Program-made: the position numbers and the translations under genes
Source of the DNA: Parapedobacter tibetensis
GTDB lineage: Bacteria > Bacteroidota > Bacteroidia > Sphingobacteriales > Sphingobacteriaceae
Assembly (NCBI RefSeq): GCF_024704835.1
Contig: NZ_JAMXBE010000004.1
Coordinates: forward strand, 372,001 to 436,000
Length of the DNA stretch: 64,000 nt
Direction: 5' to 3'
Shown here: positions 1 to 8,880 of the stretch, one piece after another
How positions within the stretch are numbered: position 1 is the first letter of the stretch
How the letters are laid out: every line of letters starts with the position of its first letter
The notes under the pieces: generated by a model
Database searches by the model: none
What the model saw: only the letters and a program-made list of their open reading frames with translations
Told to the model about the DNA's origin: nothing

Positions 1-827
1 TCAAAAATATACAACGGCTTATCAAACAGTGGGTCACGTTTGGCAATCTCATCCCGTAATATGGAAGCTTGCGCATGTTGGCATCCCAAGCTCAAGACGG
101 TCGCCCCAGCTACATTGGGATGCGTAATGTATCCGGCAAGGAGTCCACACAATGCATCAGAGTCTGTCCGCGTGCCCCCGCAGCCCATTTGGTGGTTGAG
201 AAATTTAACCCCATCTACATGCTCAAACAGCCGCTGTTCATTTTCCAGTCCTTTGATTGTTGTGATATCGGCATTCAATATTTCCTCCACCGCAGCACCG
301 GCTTTGTATAGTTGAATAAGCTGCTCTACTTCAGGTTCATATCCACGTGCACGCTTGCCATATCCCAGTTTTTCCTCCAATGCGCGTTTCATCACCAATA
401 CATTTCGGTTTTCGCAGAAAACCAACGGGATTACCAGCCAATAATTGGCCGTACCCACCGCTCCATTGGCCCTGTGGTACCCCATGAACGTGCGGCCTTC
501 AAATGCCGAAACATCCGGTTTTTGCCAATCGAGCCTACGCTCGCCGAGCTTAAATTCATCTGCGGCATGGTGGATGTTTTGGGTGGTAATGGTTTCCCCT
601 TGTGGCAAAGCGACATTCGTTTTGCCTACCAATACGCCATACATGCGCACTTCATCTCCAGCTTCCAATGGTTCAACCGTAAATTTGTGTTTCGCCTTTA
701 CGCCACTGACAATCTTAATTTGTTTGCCTTCAACGTTTATTTCCATTCCCGGAGGCAAGTCCTGCAAAGCTACCAGCACGTTGTCATGGGGGTGTATCTG
801 TAGAAAGGCCTGTTTATTATTGTCCAT
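1..827 (-). CDS. uxaA: Altronate dehydratase family (UxaA-type), 3' part missing
   Basis: The frame opens at an ATG at 827 and stays open to the left window edge, so about 275 N-terminal residues are present and the C-terminus is outside. Residues 1-95 look like a SAF domain (HPHDNVLVALQDL near the start). It is followed by the dehydratase domain with GTANYWLVIPLVFCENRN and GCGGTRTDSDALCGLLAGY. UxaA dehydrates D-altronate to 2-keto-3-deoxygluconate. In this locus, beside a deoxysugar mutarotase and a FucP-like permease, the paralogue may act on another aldonate such as L-fuconate; that is inference. It lies 4 bp downstream of the mutarotase gene and is probably co-transcribed with it and the permease. 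Confidence 0.85.
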   Translation of the reverse strand, partial: MDNNKQAFLQIHPHDNVLVALQDLPPGMEINVEGKQIKIVSGVKAKHKFTVEPLEAGDEVRMYGVLVGKTNVALPQGETITTQNIHHAADEFKLGERRLDWQKPDVSAFEGRTFMGYHRANGAVGTANYWLVIPLVFCENRNVLVMKRALEEKLGYGKRARGYEPEVEQLIQLYKAGAAVEEILNADITTIKGLENEQRLFEHVDGVKFLNHQMGCGGTRTDSDALCGLLAGYITHPNVAGATVLSLGCQHAQASILRDEIAKRDPLFDKPLYIF

Positions 828-831
828 CTTC

Positions 832-1182
832 TTATTCAAAAGCACTAAGTTCGAAAATTTTGTCCATTAATACCCATTTATCCCCAGGTTTAGTGCCTGA
901 GATTGGTTTTTGGTATTTCCACATCAATTTCTCCCATTCCTGTACACATGGGTTGGCCGCATCTGCTGCAGCTTTTCTTTCAAAGGAGAATTCATCGGTA
1001 GTTTCCATAACCATAAACAAGCGGTTGGCGAACCGATATATCTCCATTCGTTGTATACCTGAATCCCGAATTGACTGTTTGATTTCGCGAGACACATTCC
1101 GGTGCCATTGTTCATATTCAGCAATCAACTGCTCATCATCCTGTAAATCCAAAGCCAACACGTAACGTTTCATCGCACTCAT
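832..1182 (-). CDS. L-rhamnose/L-fucose mutarotase family protein
   Basis: This 116-residue protein is close to the usual family length of about 105-115. It begins MSAMKRYVLALDL and carries the family features YEQWHRNV, IQRMEIYRFANRLFMVME and WEKLMWKYQ (RhaM/DUF718 fold). Such enzymes interconvert the alpha and beta anomers of a deoxyhexose so that the correct form enters catabolism. The start at 1182 was chosen because it makes an ATGA overlap with the stop of the permease gene; an ATG at 1173 is the alternative. A longer upstream frame exists but would run 60 bp into the permease. With a fucose-type permease upstream, L-fucose is the more likely sugar, but rhamnose cannot be excluded. Confidence 0.85.
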   Translation of the reverse strand: MSAMKRYVLALDLQDDEQLIAEYEQWHRNVSREIKQSIRDSGIQRMEIYRFANRLFMVMETTDEFSFERKAAADAANPCVQEWEKLMWKYQKPISGTKPGDKWVLMDKIFELSAFE

Positions 1183-2459
1183 AGCTTGCGAAAGTTGAGT
1201 GCTCGATTGTATACGCCGTATAGCGCAACCACTGCAAAGCAAACAAGTGGTACGAGATAAGAAATATTGATACTGCCGTAGTGATCTGATATTAGTCCTT
1301 GGAAATAAGTCATTACAGCTCCGCCCAATATGGCCATAATCAAGCCCGACCCTCCTATCTTTCGATCCTCACCCAATCCTTCACTTGCCAACCCATAAAT
1401 GGTAGGGAACATCAGGCTCATACAAGCTGAAATGGCCACCAACGCATACACGCCCACATACGCTCCGCTAAAGGAAACGATGAATGTCAGCCCAATGGCT
1501 ATGACAGATAGGATGGTCAACAGATTATAGGGCTTCACATACTTCATGAGGCCTGTGGTGATGAATCGGAATACCGTGAATGCAACCAAGGCGGCGATGT
1601 AGTAATTTGACGCATTTTCTTCATCCAATTGGAGTTCCTGCATCACGTATCGGATGGTATATGACCACACCCCGATTTGCGCCCCTACGTAGAAAAACTG
1701 GGCCACTACGCCGAAAACATAGTTTTTGTTCCTCACGAGCCTAAGGAATGCCTGCCTCACATTTCCCCGGTCCGTGTCGGTGTCTGTTGGCATGCGCACC
1801 AACCTGATCATCAGCCATACCAACACCAGCACCACGGCCAACCCTACATATGCCTGCATCACCGCCGAAAGCTCAGCTGATTGTACTTGCTGTAGCGTCG
1901 CGCTATCCATGGTGGCCCGCTCATCGGAACCCGCGCGGTTTAGTGCGGAAAGAATAATAAACTTACTGATGATCACACCGGTAATGGAACCGATGGGATT
2001 GAAAGATTGCGCCAGATTCAAGCGCCGTGTTGCCGTGGATTCCGGACCGAGGCTTAAGATGAACGGGTTTGCAGCGGTCTCCAAAATGGAGAGACCGCCG
2101 GCCAATATAAAGAGCGCAGTGAGGAAATGTCCATATACCATGGTCCCGCTTGCGGGATAAAACAACAAGGCTCCCAACGTAAATAATCCCAAGCCGAGCA
2201 ATATACCCGACTTGTATGTAAACCTTCGGATATACAGTGCTGCTGGCAAGGCCAGCAGAAAATAAGCGCCATAAAACGACATCTGTATCAATGAAGTCTG
2301 CGCATCGGTCATCGACATGATTTTCTTAAAGGCAGCCAATAAGGTATCCGTCATATTATTGGCTAATCCCCAAAGGAAGAACAATGAGGTGATCAGTATT
2401 ATCGATAGCCGTGTATTCCGTGTTGTCATATCCTGTCTATTTATTTGGTTAGTGCTCAA
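1179..2459 (-). CDS. fucP: FucP-like L-fucose:H+ symporter (MFS)
   Basis: This 426-residue, 12-helix major facilitator protein opens with SLFFLWGLANNMTDTLL and MSFYGAYFLLALPAA, both typical of the FucP/GluP group that co-transports L-fucose or other hexoses with a proton across the inner membrane. A second candidate start (MTTRNTR) lies 30 bp inside. Its stop overlaps the mutarotase start by 4 bp, suggesting translational coupling. The promoter region is shared with a divergent AraC gene and holds phased repeats. Family substrate range includes fucose, glucose, galactose and N-acetylglucosamine; the mutarotase and UxaA neighbours argue for a deoxysugar. Confidence 0.88.
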   Translation of the reverse strand: MSTNQINRQDMTTRNTRLSIILITSLFFLWGLANNMTDTLLAAFKKIMSMTDAQTSLIQMSFYGAYFLLALPAALYIRRFTYKSGILLGLGLFTLGALLFYPASGTMVYGHFLTALFILAGGLSILETAANPFILSLGPESTATRRLNLAQSFNPIGSITGVIISKFIILSALNRAGSDERATMDSATLQQVQSAELSAVMQAYVGLAVVLVLVWLMIRLVRMPTDTDTDRGNVRQAFLRLVRNKNYVFGVVAQFFYVGAQIGVWSYTIRYVMQELQLDEENASNYYIAALVAFTVFRFITTGLMKYVKPYNLLTILSVIAIGLTFIVSFSGAYVGVYALVAISACMSLMFPTIYGLASEGLGEDRKIGGSGLIMAILGGAVMTYFQGLISDHYGSINISYLVPLVCFAVVALYGVYNRALNFRKL

Positions 2460-2469
2460 TCTCGCTCAG

Positions 2470-2477
2470 CAAAAATA
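2470..2477 (-). promoter_or_regulatory. Candidate -7 element for the fucP operon
   Basis: On the minus strand this reads TATTTTTG, matching the Bacteroidota -7 consensus TAnnTTTG, 10 bp upstream of the ATG at 2459. A TTG at 2505-2503 is 25 bp away, longer than the usual 19-21, so the -33 match is poor, as expected for an activator-dependent promoter. Confidence 0.4.
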
Positions 2478-2506
2478 GTGAAAGAAAGCACACGAACACT
2501 GCCAAC

Positions 2507-2545
2507 ATATTAGCGATATATTAAGCTATATTAGCACATATTTAG
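2507..2545. promoter_or_regulatory. Four helically phased repeats, putative AraC operator
   Basis: ATATTAGC (2507-2514), ATATTAAGC (2518-2526), ATATTAGC (2528-2535) and ATATTTAG (2538-2545) recur every 10-11 bp, on one face of the helix, between the divergent fucP and araC genes. AraC-family proteins bind such tandem half-sites, so this is the likely operator of the neighbouring regulator. Confidence 0.5.
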
Positions 2546-2594
2546 TATAATTGTAGATTATTATGTTTTTTTGACTGACCAATTTGGCAATTAC

Positions 2595-3461
2595 ATGAAA
2601 CCCCAATTACTTAAAGTGAGCACAGGACCGGCTCATTCCTTCAGTGTACGGCGTGATACCGTGCCATATGCCAACAATCGCTGGCATTACCACCGCGAAA
2701 TTGAGCTCATTCATTTTGAAAGGGGCTGGGGCACACAGTTCATCGGTGATAGTATCCGCAATTTCGCGTCGGGTGACATGGTGTTGATTGGCTCCAACCT
2801 ACCCCATTATTGGAGTTTTGATAGCAGCTATTTTGATCGGGACGGCCGGGAAGAAGCCGACGTCCGCGTAGCGCACTTCAATGATGATTTCTGGGGAGTG
2901 GATTTCCTCGATTTGCCGGAAAACACGAATATCAAACTGCTCCTCCAGAACGCTAAGCAAGGCATGGCGGTGTATGGCGCCGTCCGTATGCGGGTGTGCA
3001 GCATCTTGGAGGAATTATTAGTTACCGAAGGCACCAAACGGATTATTCTGCTCATTGAAGCCCTTACTGCCATTGCTCAGGCCAAAGATATCCAACTACT
3101 TTCATCCGTTAGTTTCAATCCGCATTTCCAACGTGGCGAAAAGGATCGCATAAATAACATCTATGATTTCGCGCTTGATCATTTTAAACAACGGATTTCA
3201 CTGGATGAAATAGCGGAAGTGGCTGGCATGAGTAGCAATGCCTTTTGCCGTTATTTTAAATCGCGCACGGGCAAAACCTTTTCGCAATTCCTTATCGAAT
3301 TACGGGTGGGCCATGCTTGCAAACTACTCATTGAAAACAACTTGAACGTCAAACAAATCTGCTATGAAAGCGGATTTTATAACTTCGCTGGATTCCACAA
3401 ATACTTCAAACAGATTACAGGAAAAAGCCCGTTGAATTACCAACGGGCTTATTTAAAGTAA
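2595..3461 (+). CDS. AraC family transcriptional regulator of the sugar locus
   Basis: From the ATG at 2595 the product has 288 residues; a TTG at 2571 would add eight. The N-terminal half is a cupin-like sensing domain (RWHYHREIELIHFERGWGTQFIGD). The C-terminal 100 residues carry two helix-turn-helix motifs (ISLDEIAEVAGMSSNAFCRYF and VKQICYESGFYNFAGFHKYF) and end in the usual GKSPLNYQRAYLK. It is divergent from fucP and probably activates that operon when sugar binds the cupin domain. The last codons overlap an antisense terminator hairpin serving the convergent mannosidase gene. Confidence 0.88.
   Translation: MKPQLLKVSTGPAHSFSVRRDTVPYANNRWHYHREIELIHFERGWGTQFIGDSIRNFASGDMVLIGSNLPHYWSFDSSYFDRDGREEADVRVAHFNDDFWGVDFLDLPENTNIKLLLQNAKQGMAVYGAVRMRVCSILEELLVTEGTKRIILLIEALTAIAQAKDIQLLSSVSFNPHFQRGEKDRINNIYDFALDHFKQRISLDEIAEVAGMSSNAFCRYFKSRTGKTFSQFLIELRVGHACKLLIENNLNVKQICYESGFYNFAGFHKYFKQITGKSPLNYQRAYLK
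3422..3450 (-). terminator. Rho-independent terminator of the GH92 gene
   Basis: AAGCCCGTTG (3425-3434) pairs perfectly with CAACGGGCTT (3441-3450) around a 6-nt loop. On the minus strand the stem is followed by a short U-run from the A's at 3422-3426. It lies 25 bp past the GH92 stop and inside the last codons of the convergent araC gene. Confidence 0.7.
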
Positions 3462-3474
3462 CATTACGTTTAGC

Positions 3475-5760
3475 TTAATCCTCGAAGCTCAACGAAAACG
3501 GGAAATCCGCTAGCTTCGTTCCCCTACCCATATTGGGCTCATCTGCCATATCAAAATGGAGTACCGCGCCACCCATCAGCTCACTGTGTTTGAGGTAGTT
3601 CTTGCTGTATCCCTTGCCATTGAACGTAGCGGACTGGATGTATTTATTGTCGGCGTTGTTATTCGGCGCATTGATTTCGATGGTCTTCCCTCCCGTCAAT
3701 TGGATAGTGGCTTTCTTAAATAAGGGTGCACCCAATACATATTCATCCGTAGCTGGGGTGACCGGATAAAAACCCAATGCGGAGAATACATACCACGCCG
3801 ATGTCTGCCCATTATCTTCATCCCCGCAATATCCATCAGGGGTGGGCAAATACATACGCTCCATGGTCTCACGTACCCAGTGTTGGGTTTTCCAAGGGGC
3901 CCCGCCATAGTTATAGAGGTAAATCATGTGTTGGATAGGCTGATTTCCATGCGCATATTGCCCCATATTGGCGATTTGCATCTCACGGATTTCATGGATG
4001 GTAAACCCATAATAGCTATGGTCAAACACTGGAGGCAAAGAAAATACGGAATCTAGTTTGCTGATGAATGCATCATGGCCACCCATCAATTGTGCCAACC
4101 CTTCGACATCTTGGAAAACCGACCATGAATAATGCCAGCTGTTCCCTTCGGTGAATGCATCGCCCCATTTGAATGGGTTGAATGGGGTTTGGAACTTGCC
4201 GTCCTTGTTTTTTCCACGCATCAAGCCCGTTTCGTTGTCAAAAAGCTTTTTGTAATTAAAGCTTCGCTCCCGGTATAGCGCGATTTCATCCGCAGGGCGT
4301 CCCAGCGCCTTCGCCAATTGATAAATGGCAAAATCATCATAAGCATACTCCAACGTGCGGGCGGCATTTTCATTTATATTTACATCATAGGGCACATAGC
4401 CGAGCTCGGTGTAATATTGCGCACCTGCCCGCCCTACGGCCGTGATGGGGCCAGCGTTGTTTGCCCCTTTCAGCAGTCCCTCATACAGCTTTTCGATATC
4501 ATATCCCCTAAGCCCTTTGATGTAGGCATCAGCCACCACGGAGGCAGAGTTATTACCCACCATGATATTGCGGTAGCCCGGGCTTGCCCATTCCGGTAAC
4601 CAGCCTCCCTCTTTATAGGTATTTGCCAACCCTTCCTGCATCTTTTGGTTGATCTCCGGATAAACAAGGTTTAGGAAAGGGAATAAGGCTCTGAACGTGT
4701 CCCAGAAACCGGTATCAGTGAACATATAGCCCGGAAGTACCTGCCCATTATAAGGACTGTAGTGGACGACATTGCCATTGGCATCATATTCATAAAACAT
4801 GCGCGGAAAGAGGATGGTTCGGTACAGGCAGGAATAAAAGGTGCGGACTTGGTCTATGGTTCCCCCTCCAACTAATACCTTGCCCAACTCCGTGTTCCAT
4901 CGGTCGGCACCTTCTTGTTTGATGGTTTCAAAATCTTTATCGCCTATTTCCCTCAGGTTCAACTCGGCTTGCTCATGGCTGATGAAAGACGAAGCGACTT
5001 TCGCTTGCACTTGATCGCCTCTTTCGGCGATGCTGAACCCAACAATGGCGCCTACATGGTCGGCCTGTATCTCCAATCGGTCATCCACCAATAGGGAATC
5101 CGCAAACGTACCCGCGCTCGTAAACGGACGGTCAAATACAAGCACAAAATAATTCTTAAAATTGTCGGGAACACCCCCGTTATTGCGGGTGGTATAGCCG
5201 ATGATTTTGTTTTCGCTAGGGATGATTTGCACATATGAACCTTTGTCAAAAGCATCTATCACCACGAACGCACTATCGGATTTCGGGAATGTAAACCGGA
5301 AGCGTGCTGCACGCTCAGTTGGGGTAATCTCCGTGGTGAGGTCGTGGTCTGCGAGGTACACGCTATAATAATGCGGTTTGGCTACCTCTGCCTTATGCGA
5401 AAACCAGCTTGCACGCTCATTCTCATCGAAGGTCCGCCTGCCTGTGATGGGCATGATGGAAAATTGTCCATAATCATTCATCCACGGCGAAGGTTGATGG
5501 GTCTGTTTAAATCCACGAATCTTGTCTGCGGTATAGGTGTACATCCATCCATCGCCCATCTTTCCTGTTTGGGGCGACCAAAAATTCATGCCCCATGGAA
5601 GTGCAATGGCGGGATATGTATTGCCATTCGACAAGCTGTGTACCGATTGTGTACCCATCAGGGTATTCACATAGTCTAATGGGTTTTCTACGTGAGCGAC
5701 TTCCTGCGCACTTACATGCAACAAGAGACAAGCAAAAAATAGGGTCAATGATGATTTCAT
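3475..5760 (-). CDS. GH92 family alpha-1,2-mannosidase, exported
   Basis: The product has 761 residues, the typical GH92 length. It begins with a signal peptide (MKSSLTLFFACLLLHVSAQ), so it is periplasmic or surface-exposed. The family signatures are present: DYVNTLMGTQS at the N-terminus, TGFWDTFRALFPFL in mid-protein, EGNSWHYSWSVFQDV, and the C-terminal DEDNGQTSAWYVFSALGF with its calcium-binding and catalytic-base residues. GH92 enzymes are calcium-dependent inverting exo-mannosidases that trim N-glycans or mannans. The upstream region holds an inverted repeat (5790-5810). Whether it belongs to the deoxysugar locus is uncertain, since an AraC gene in the opposite direction separates them. 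Confidence 0.92.
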   Translation of the reverse strand: MKSSLTLFFACLLLHVSAQEVAHVENPLDYVNTLMGTQSVHSLSNGNTYPAIALPWGMNFWSPQTGKMGDGWMYTYTADKIRGFKQTHQPSPWMNDYGQFSIMPITGRRTFDENERASWFSHKAEVAKPHYYSVYLADHDLTTEITPTERAARFRFTFPKSDSAFVVIDAFDKGSYVQIIPSENKIIGYTTRNNGGVPDNFKNYFVLVFDRPFTSAGTFADSLLVDDRLEIQADHVGAIVGFSIAERGDQVQAKVASSFISHEQAELNLREIGDKDFETIKQEGADRWNTELGKVLVGGGTIDQVRTFYSCLYRTILFPRMFYEYDANGNVVHYSPYNGQVLPGYMFTDTGFWDTFRALFPFLNLVYPEINQKMQEGLANTYKEGGWLPEWASPGYRNIMVGNNSASVVADAYIKGLRGYDIEKLYEGLLKGANNAGPITAVGRAGAQYYTELGYVPYDVNINENAARTLEYAYDDFAIYQLAKALGRPADEIALYRERSFNYKKLFDNETGLMRGKNKDGKFQTPFNPFKWGDAFTEGNSWHYSWSVFQDVEGLAQLMGGHDAFISKLDSVFSLPPVFDHSYYGFTIHEIREMQIANMGQYAHGNQPIQHMIYLYNYGGAPWKTQHWVRETMERMYLPTPDGYCGDEDNGQTSAWYVFSALGFYPVTPATDEYVLGAPLFKKATIQLTGGKTIEINAPNNNADNKYIQSATFNGKGYSKNYLKHSELMGGAVLHFDMADEPNMGRGTKLADFPFSLSFED

Positions 5761-5789
5761 TACTATAGGGTTTGTTTTATTGGATCTAT

Positions 5790-5810
5790 ATTGTAAATGC
5801 TTTTTACAAT
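5790..5810. promoter_or_regulatory. Inverted repeat upstream of GH92, candidate operator
   Basis: ATTGTAAA (5790-5797) and TTTACAAT (5803-5810) form a perfect 8-bp inverted repeat with a 5-bp spacer, 30-50 bp upstream of the mannosidase start. The position suits a regulator site. The 190 bp between the two coding regions hold nothing else that I recognise. Confidence 0.35.
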
Positions 5811-5950
5811 CCGCTAATATGGTAAAAATATTGCAAAATGGAAATGCTAAAAGTATTTAGCTTATATCCAAACCTCGTAGGTTTATCCTTTGCACAATTA
5901 CCACTAACTCACTTCCAACACCAATTTTCCGATAAACTCGCCAGATTCCA

Positions 5951-8725
5951 TCATGACTTTTTAGGGGGATACTTCTGCAAACGGATATTCAATGACAGCA
6001 TAAAGTACCTTGCCAAACGATTGTTTCGTGTCTCAAACCGATCGGTATCCAGCACCTCAAGGGTTAGTCCCGTATTCTCGTTGAACAAATCGAATCCCTG
6101 CAACCTCAACAGCGCCATATTATTCTTTAAAAAGGTACATTCGATATAGGCATTGAGTAGTGTGGGGTTTGCGTTGACGAAACTGCTATATCCTGTATTG
6201 AGCCGGTGTGATAGATCGAAACCAAATGCCCAGTTATCTGAAAGATAGCCTTTTCCTGCAAATCCGATTAAAAACGAATTGGCATCGATGTCTTCTGTCT
6301 TCCGCAAGGAATAACGGGTTCGATTAAACGTATAGCTGCTATTTAATTCAGTTTCCAGGATATCTTCCAGCGCAAATTGCACCTGCGCCCCCTGCGAGTA
6401 AATGAAATTCCGTCCAAAGTTCTTCTCGTCATTCACATACGAGATGTTATTCACATAATCCGTCGTACCATTCAGGTTAAGCAAGAATTTGTCATTGATC
6501 ACCGGTGTACTATACATGAAATAACCCCTTGCATCGAAATATCCGGGAGAATTCCGGAAACTAGTTTCCTGTATGGTGCTGTTGGGATTCGAGCGGTTGG
6601 TCACGATTTTGTTCTGGATTTGGTTTATCGATAACTGCGCTTCAAAAAACCGGTTCCTGCCCATTTTTGTTTGGCGAAAACGGGTGGTGAAGCGGTTGAT
6701 GAACTCGGCCTTCAAATCAGCATTACCAATGATGATGTTTTGAGAATTGGTCAAGTCCCGGATAGGTTGTATTTGGGAGAAATTGGGTTGGTTGTTGGTA
6801 CCCAAGTAATCAATGGACCACTCGCTTTCATCATTGATTCGGAAACGAAACCCAGCACTTGGAATCAGGTTTATGTTGCTGTGTTGGGTATGTTCGTCGT
6901 TGTCAAGTGTATGTCCTTGAAGGAGTAATGGCTGTACAGCAAATCCTAAGATATATTTGAACCGCTTATTTTGCTCCATTTGGTAATTTATCCCCACCTT
7001 ATTGCTTTCGAAAAAATATGAATAATCCAAACTTAGGGAGTCCACGAACATTTCCTCGGTTATATCCCAAACGCTACGGCGGCTATCAATTGCGGTATAG
7101 TTATATTCATAGCTCATTTCCAATATGCTGTTTTTATCGATGGGCTCCACATAGGAAGCCCGCATACGGCCCACCCGGTTTCGGTTGTCGCTATTTACTT
7201 GTTGCTCCAGCGCATATACGTCATCCTGGATGGGTTGTCCGGTGTTGGCATTGACACTTTCAAAATAGTCGTTTATACTTTCCAGTTTATTCGTCTTGGA
7301 GTATTTCCCCTGCATATTGAGCACAAATTTGCGCCCAGGCTTGCGGAACATCCTGGAATACAACACATCGATATCAAAGTTGGGCGACGACATTTCTTCG
7401 TCCGCAAAATAAGCTCTTTCGCTGATGATGTGTCTGTTTTCAATCGTATCCCTACTGCGATGCATGGAGTTGGACGTACTATATGACAGATTAGGGCTTA
7501 CTTTCAGGTAATTTCGGGCGTCCAATTGGGCTTCTACATCCCAAGCCATCAAATGGTTGATGTTATCCGCATTGATTTCCTTCTTTTGCCTATTTTCGAT
7601 GGTATTGAAATCGTCATACACACTTCGTAACAGGGTATTCCCCACCGTATTGTTTTTCCTATTGGAAAATGTGTATTTCCCATATACGCTTACCTTTTCC
7701 GATATGTCATCGGAATAACTAACTCCTGCTGAATTGGTGGTGTTTAGTCCATCCACGGGATCCATCATGCCGGTAAGGTCGGTATTGCCTCGTTCCCTCA
7801 TACCCGCGCCACTCGGAGCTCCATAGCTAAATAGGCTTGTATTGGTGTTGTTGAACGATCCCACCATGGAAAATTCTTGTCCATCGTTGAAGTTGTTTAT
7901 CCCCATGCTGCCGATGTATCGTTCTTCCGTTCCTCCACCTCCGGTTACCTGTCCAAAAAGTATACGTTTCTTATCTTCTTTCAATACGATATTGAGTATC
8001 TTCTCGGGCTCCGTATCTTTTACGCCCGTTCTGCTCGCCATATCGCCATAATAATCGATTACCTGTATGGACTGGACGAATTCGGCAGGCAGATTGCGCG
8101 TCGCTGTAAGTACCTCTCCCCCGAAAAAATTCTTGCTGTCTACTTGTACCCGGCTGATTTGTCTTCCATGGGCAATCACTGTGCCGTCCCTGAGCACTTG
8201 CACGTTGGGAAGTAGTTTCAACGATTCTTCCAGCAGCGAGTTTTTCCGCACGTTGAATGCATCCATATTGTACTGAATGGTATCTTCTTTGATAACAATG
8301 GGTTGTACCCAGTTGATGACCACTTCCCTGAGCAAGGTTTGCTCCGGGGGTAACACGATGGGGAGTAATTGTATTAATGGCGTCGAAAAATTCGATTGAT
8401 ATGATTTATCCAATATTTTGTACCCGATCATACTGAATGTAAGCCTAAATTCAGGACCTATGATATCTGTGAATCGGAATGCACCATTTTTTTTTGTCGT
8501 TATCAATATCGTATCCAGTATGGACGAAAGCCGCACGTTTACCCCTTCCAACGGCACACCTGCTGTATCGATCACAACACCGCTTATTTCTTTTCGTTGA
8601 TGCTGGCCCATTGCCTGCAATGACACGAAAACAAATACGAAAAGCACAAGCTTATGTAGAGCTGTCGATGGCAGCTTTTCGTCAGAATAAGATGAATTGG
8701 CTTGAAATATCCTCAATATGTTCAA
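5951..8725 (-). CDS. TonB receptor-like outer-membrane beta-barrel protein
   Basis: This 924-residue protein has an N-terminal hydrophobic segment (LVLFVFVFVSLQAMG, ending near residue 41), an unusually long lead-in for a signal peptide but with no better start visible. Next comes a carboxypeptidase-regulatory-like domain (ISGVVIDTAGVPLEGVNVRL), a plug-like region (VQVDSKNFFGGE, EILNIVLKEDKKRI) and a long barrel ending in an aromatic residue-rich strand. It resembles the outer-membrane barrel type 3 family rather than SusC: there is no SusD partner and no clear plug signature of classical receptors. Substrate is unknown. It stands alone between GH92 and ferritin. Confidence 0.8.
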   Translation of the reverse strand: MNILRIFQANSSYSDEKLPSTALHKLVLFVFVFVSLQAMGQHQRKEISGVVIDTAGVPLEGVNVRLSSILDTILITTKKNGAFRFTDIIGPEFRLTFSMIGYKILDKSYQSNFSTPLIQLLPIVLPPEQTLLREVVINWVQPIVIKEDTIQYNMDAFNVRKNSLLEESLKLLPNVQVLRDGTVIAHGRQISRVQVDSKNFFGGEVLTATRNLPAEFVQSIQVIDYYGDMASRTGVKDTEPEKILNIVLKEDKKRILFGQVTGGGGTEERYIGSMGINNFNDGQEFSMVGSFNNTNTSLFSYGAPSGAGMRERGNTDLTGMMDPVDGLNTTNSAGVSYSDDISEKVSVYGKYTFSNRKNNTVGNTLLRSVYDDFNTIENRQKKEINADNINHLMAWDVEAQLDARNYLKVSPNLSYSTSNSMHRSRDTIENRHIISERAYFADEEMSSPNFDIDVLYSRMFRKPGRKFVLNMQGKYSKTNKLESINDYFESVNANTGQPIQDDVYALEQQVNSDNRNRVGRMRASYVEPIDKNSILEMSYEYNYTAIDSRRSVWDITEEMFVDSLSLDYSYFFESNKVGINYQMEQNKRFKYILGFAVQPLLLQGHTLDNDEHTQHSNINLIPSAGFRFRINDESEWSIDYLGTNNQPNFSQIQPIRDLTNSQNIIIGNADLKAEFINRFTTRFRQTKMGRNRFFEAQLSINQIQNKIVTNRSNPNSTIQETSFRNSPGYFDARGYFMYSTPVINDKFLLNLNGTTDYVNNISYVNDEKNFGRNFIYSQGAQVQFALEDILETELNSSYTFNRTRYSLRKTEDIDANSFLIGFAGKGYLSDNWAFGFDLSHRLNTGYSSFVNANPTLLNAYIECTFLKNNMALLRLQGFDLFNENTGLTLEVLDTDRFETRNNRLARYFMLSLNIRLQKYPPKKS

Positions 8726-8816
8726 TAAGGCAATTTAAATCTATCGCTGTCTATGCAACCTAAATCTGTCACTGTTCTATAAAGAACGAAAGATAAGACT
8801 TAATCAGTATCTCTGC

Positions 8817-8853
8817 AAAAAAAAACGGGTTGTCTTTTTAGAAAGACAACCCG
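8817..8853 (-). terminator. Rho-independent terminator of ferritin
   Basis: CGGGTTGTCTTT (8826-8837) pairs perfectly with AAAGACAACCCG (8842-8853) over a 4-nt loop, followed on the minus strand by nine U's (8825-8817). It sits 28 bp past the ferritin stop. The 155-bp gap up to the barrel gene also contains two imperfect copies of a 19-bp sequence (8736-8754 and 8761-8780). Confidence 0.9.
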
Positions 8854-8880
8854 GTAGCATCGACTTCTTACAGCCAATGT

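Noticed and set aside
312-870. Plus-strand frames over the UxaA gene
   Set aside because: Antisense to the conserved UxaA coding frame; no motif.
8736-8780. Two imperfect 19-bp copies upstream of the barrel gene as an operator
   Set aside because: The copies differ at several positions and their 25-bp period does not fit helical phasing; no promoter element is associated.
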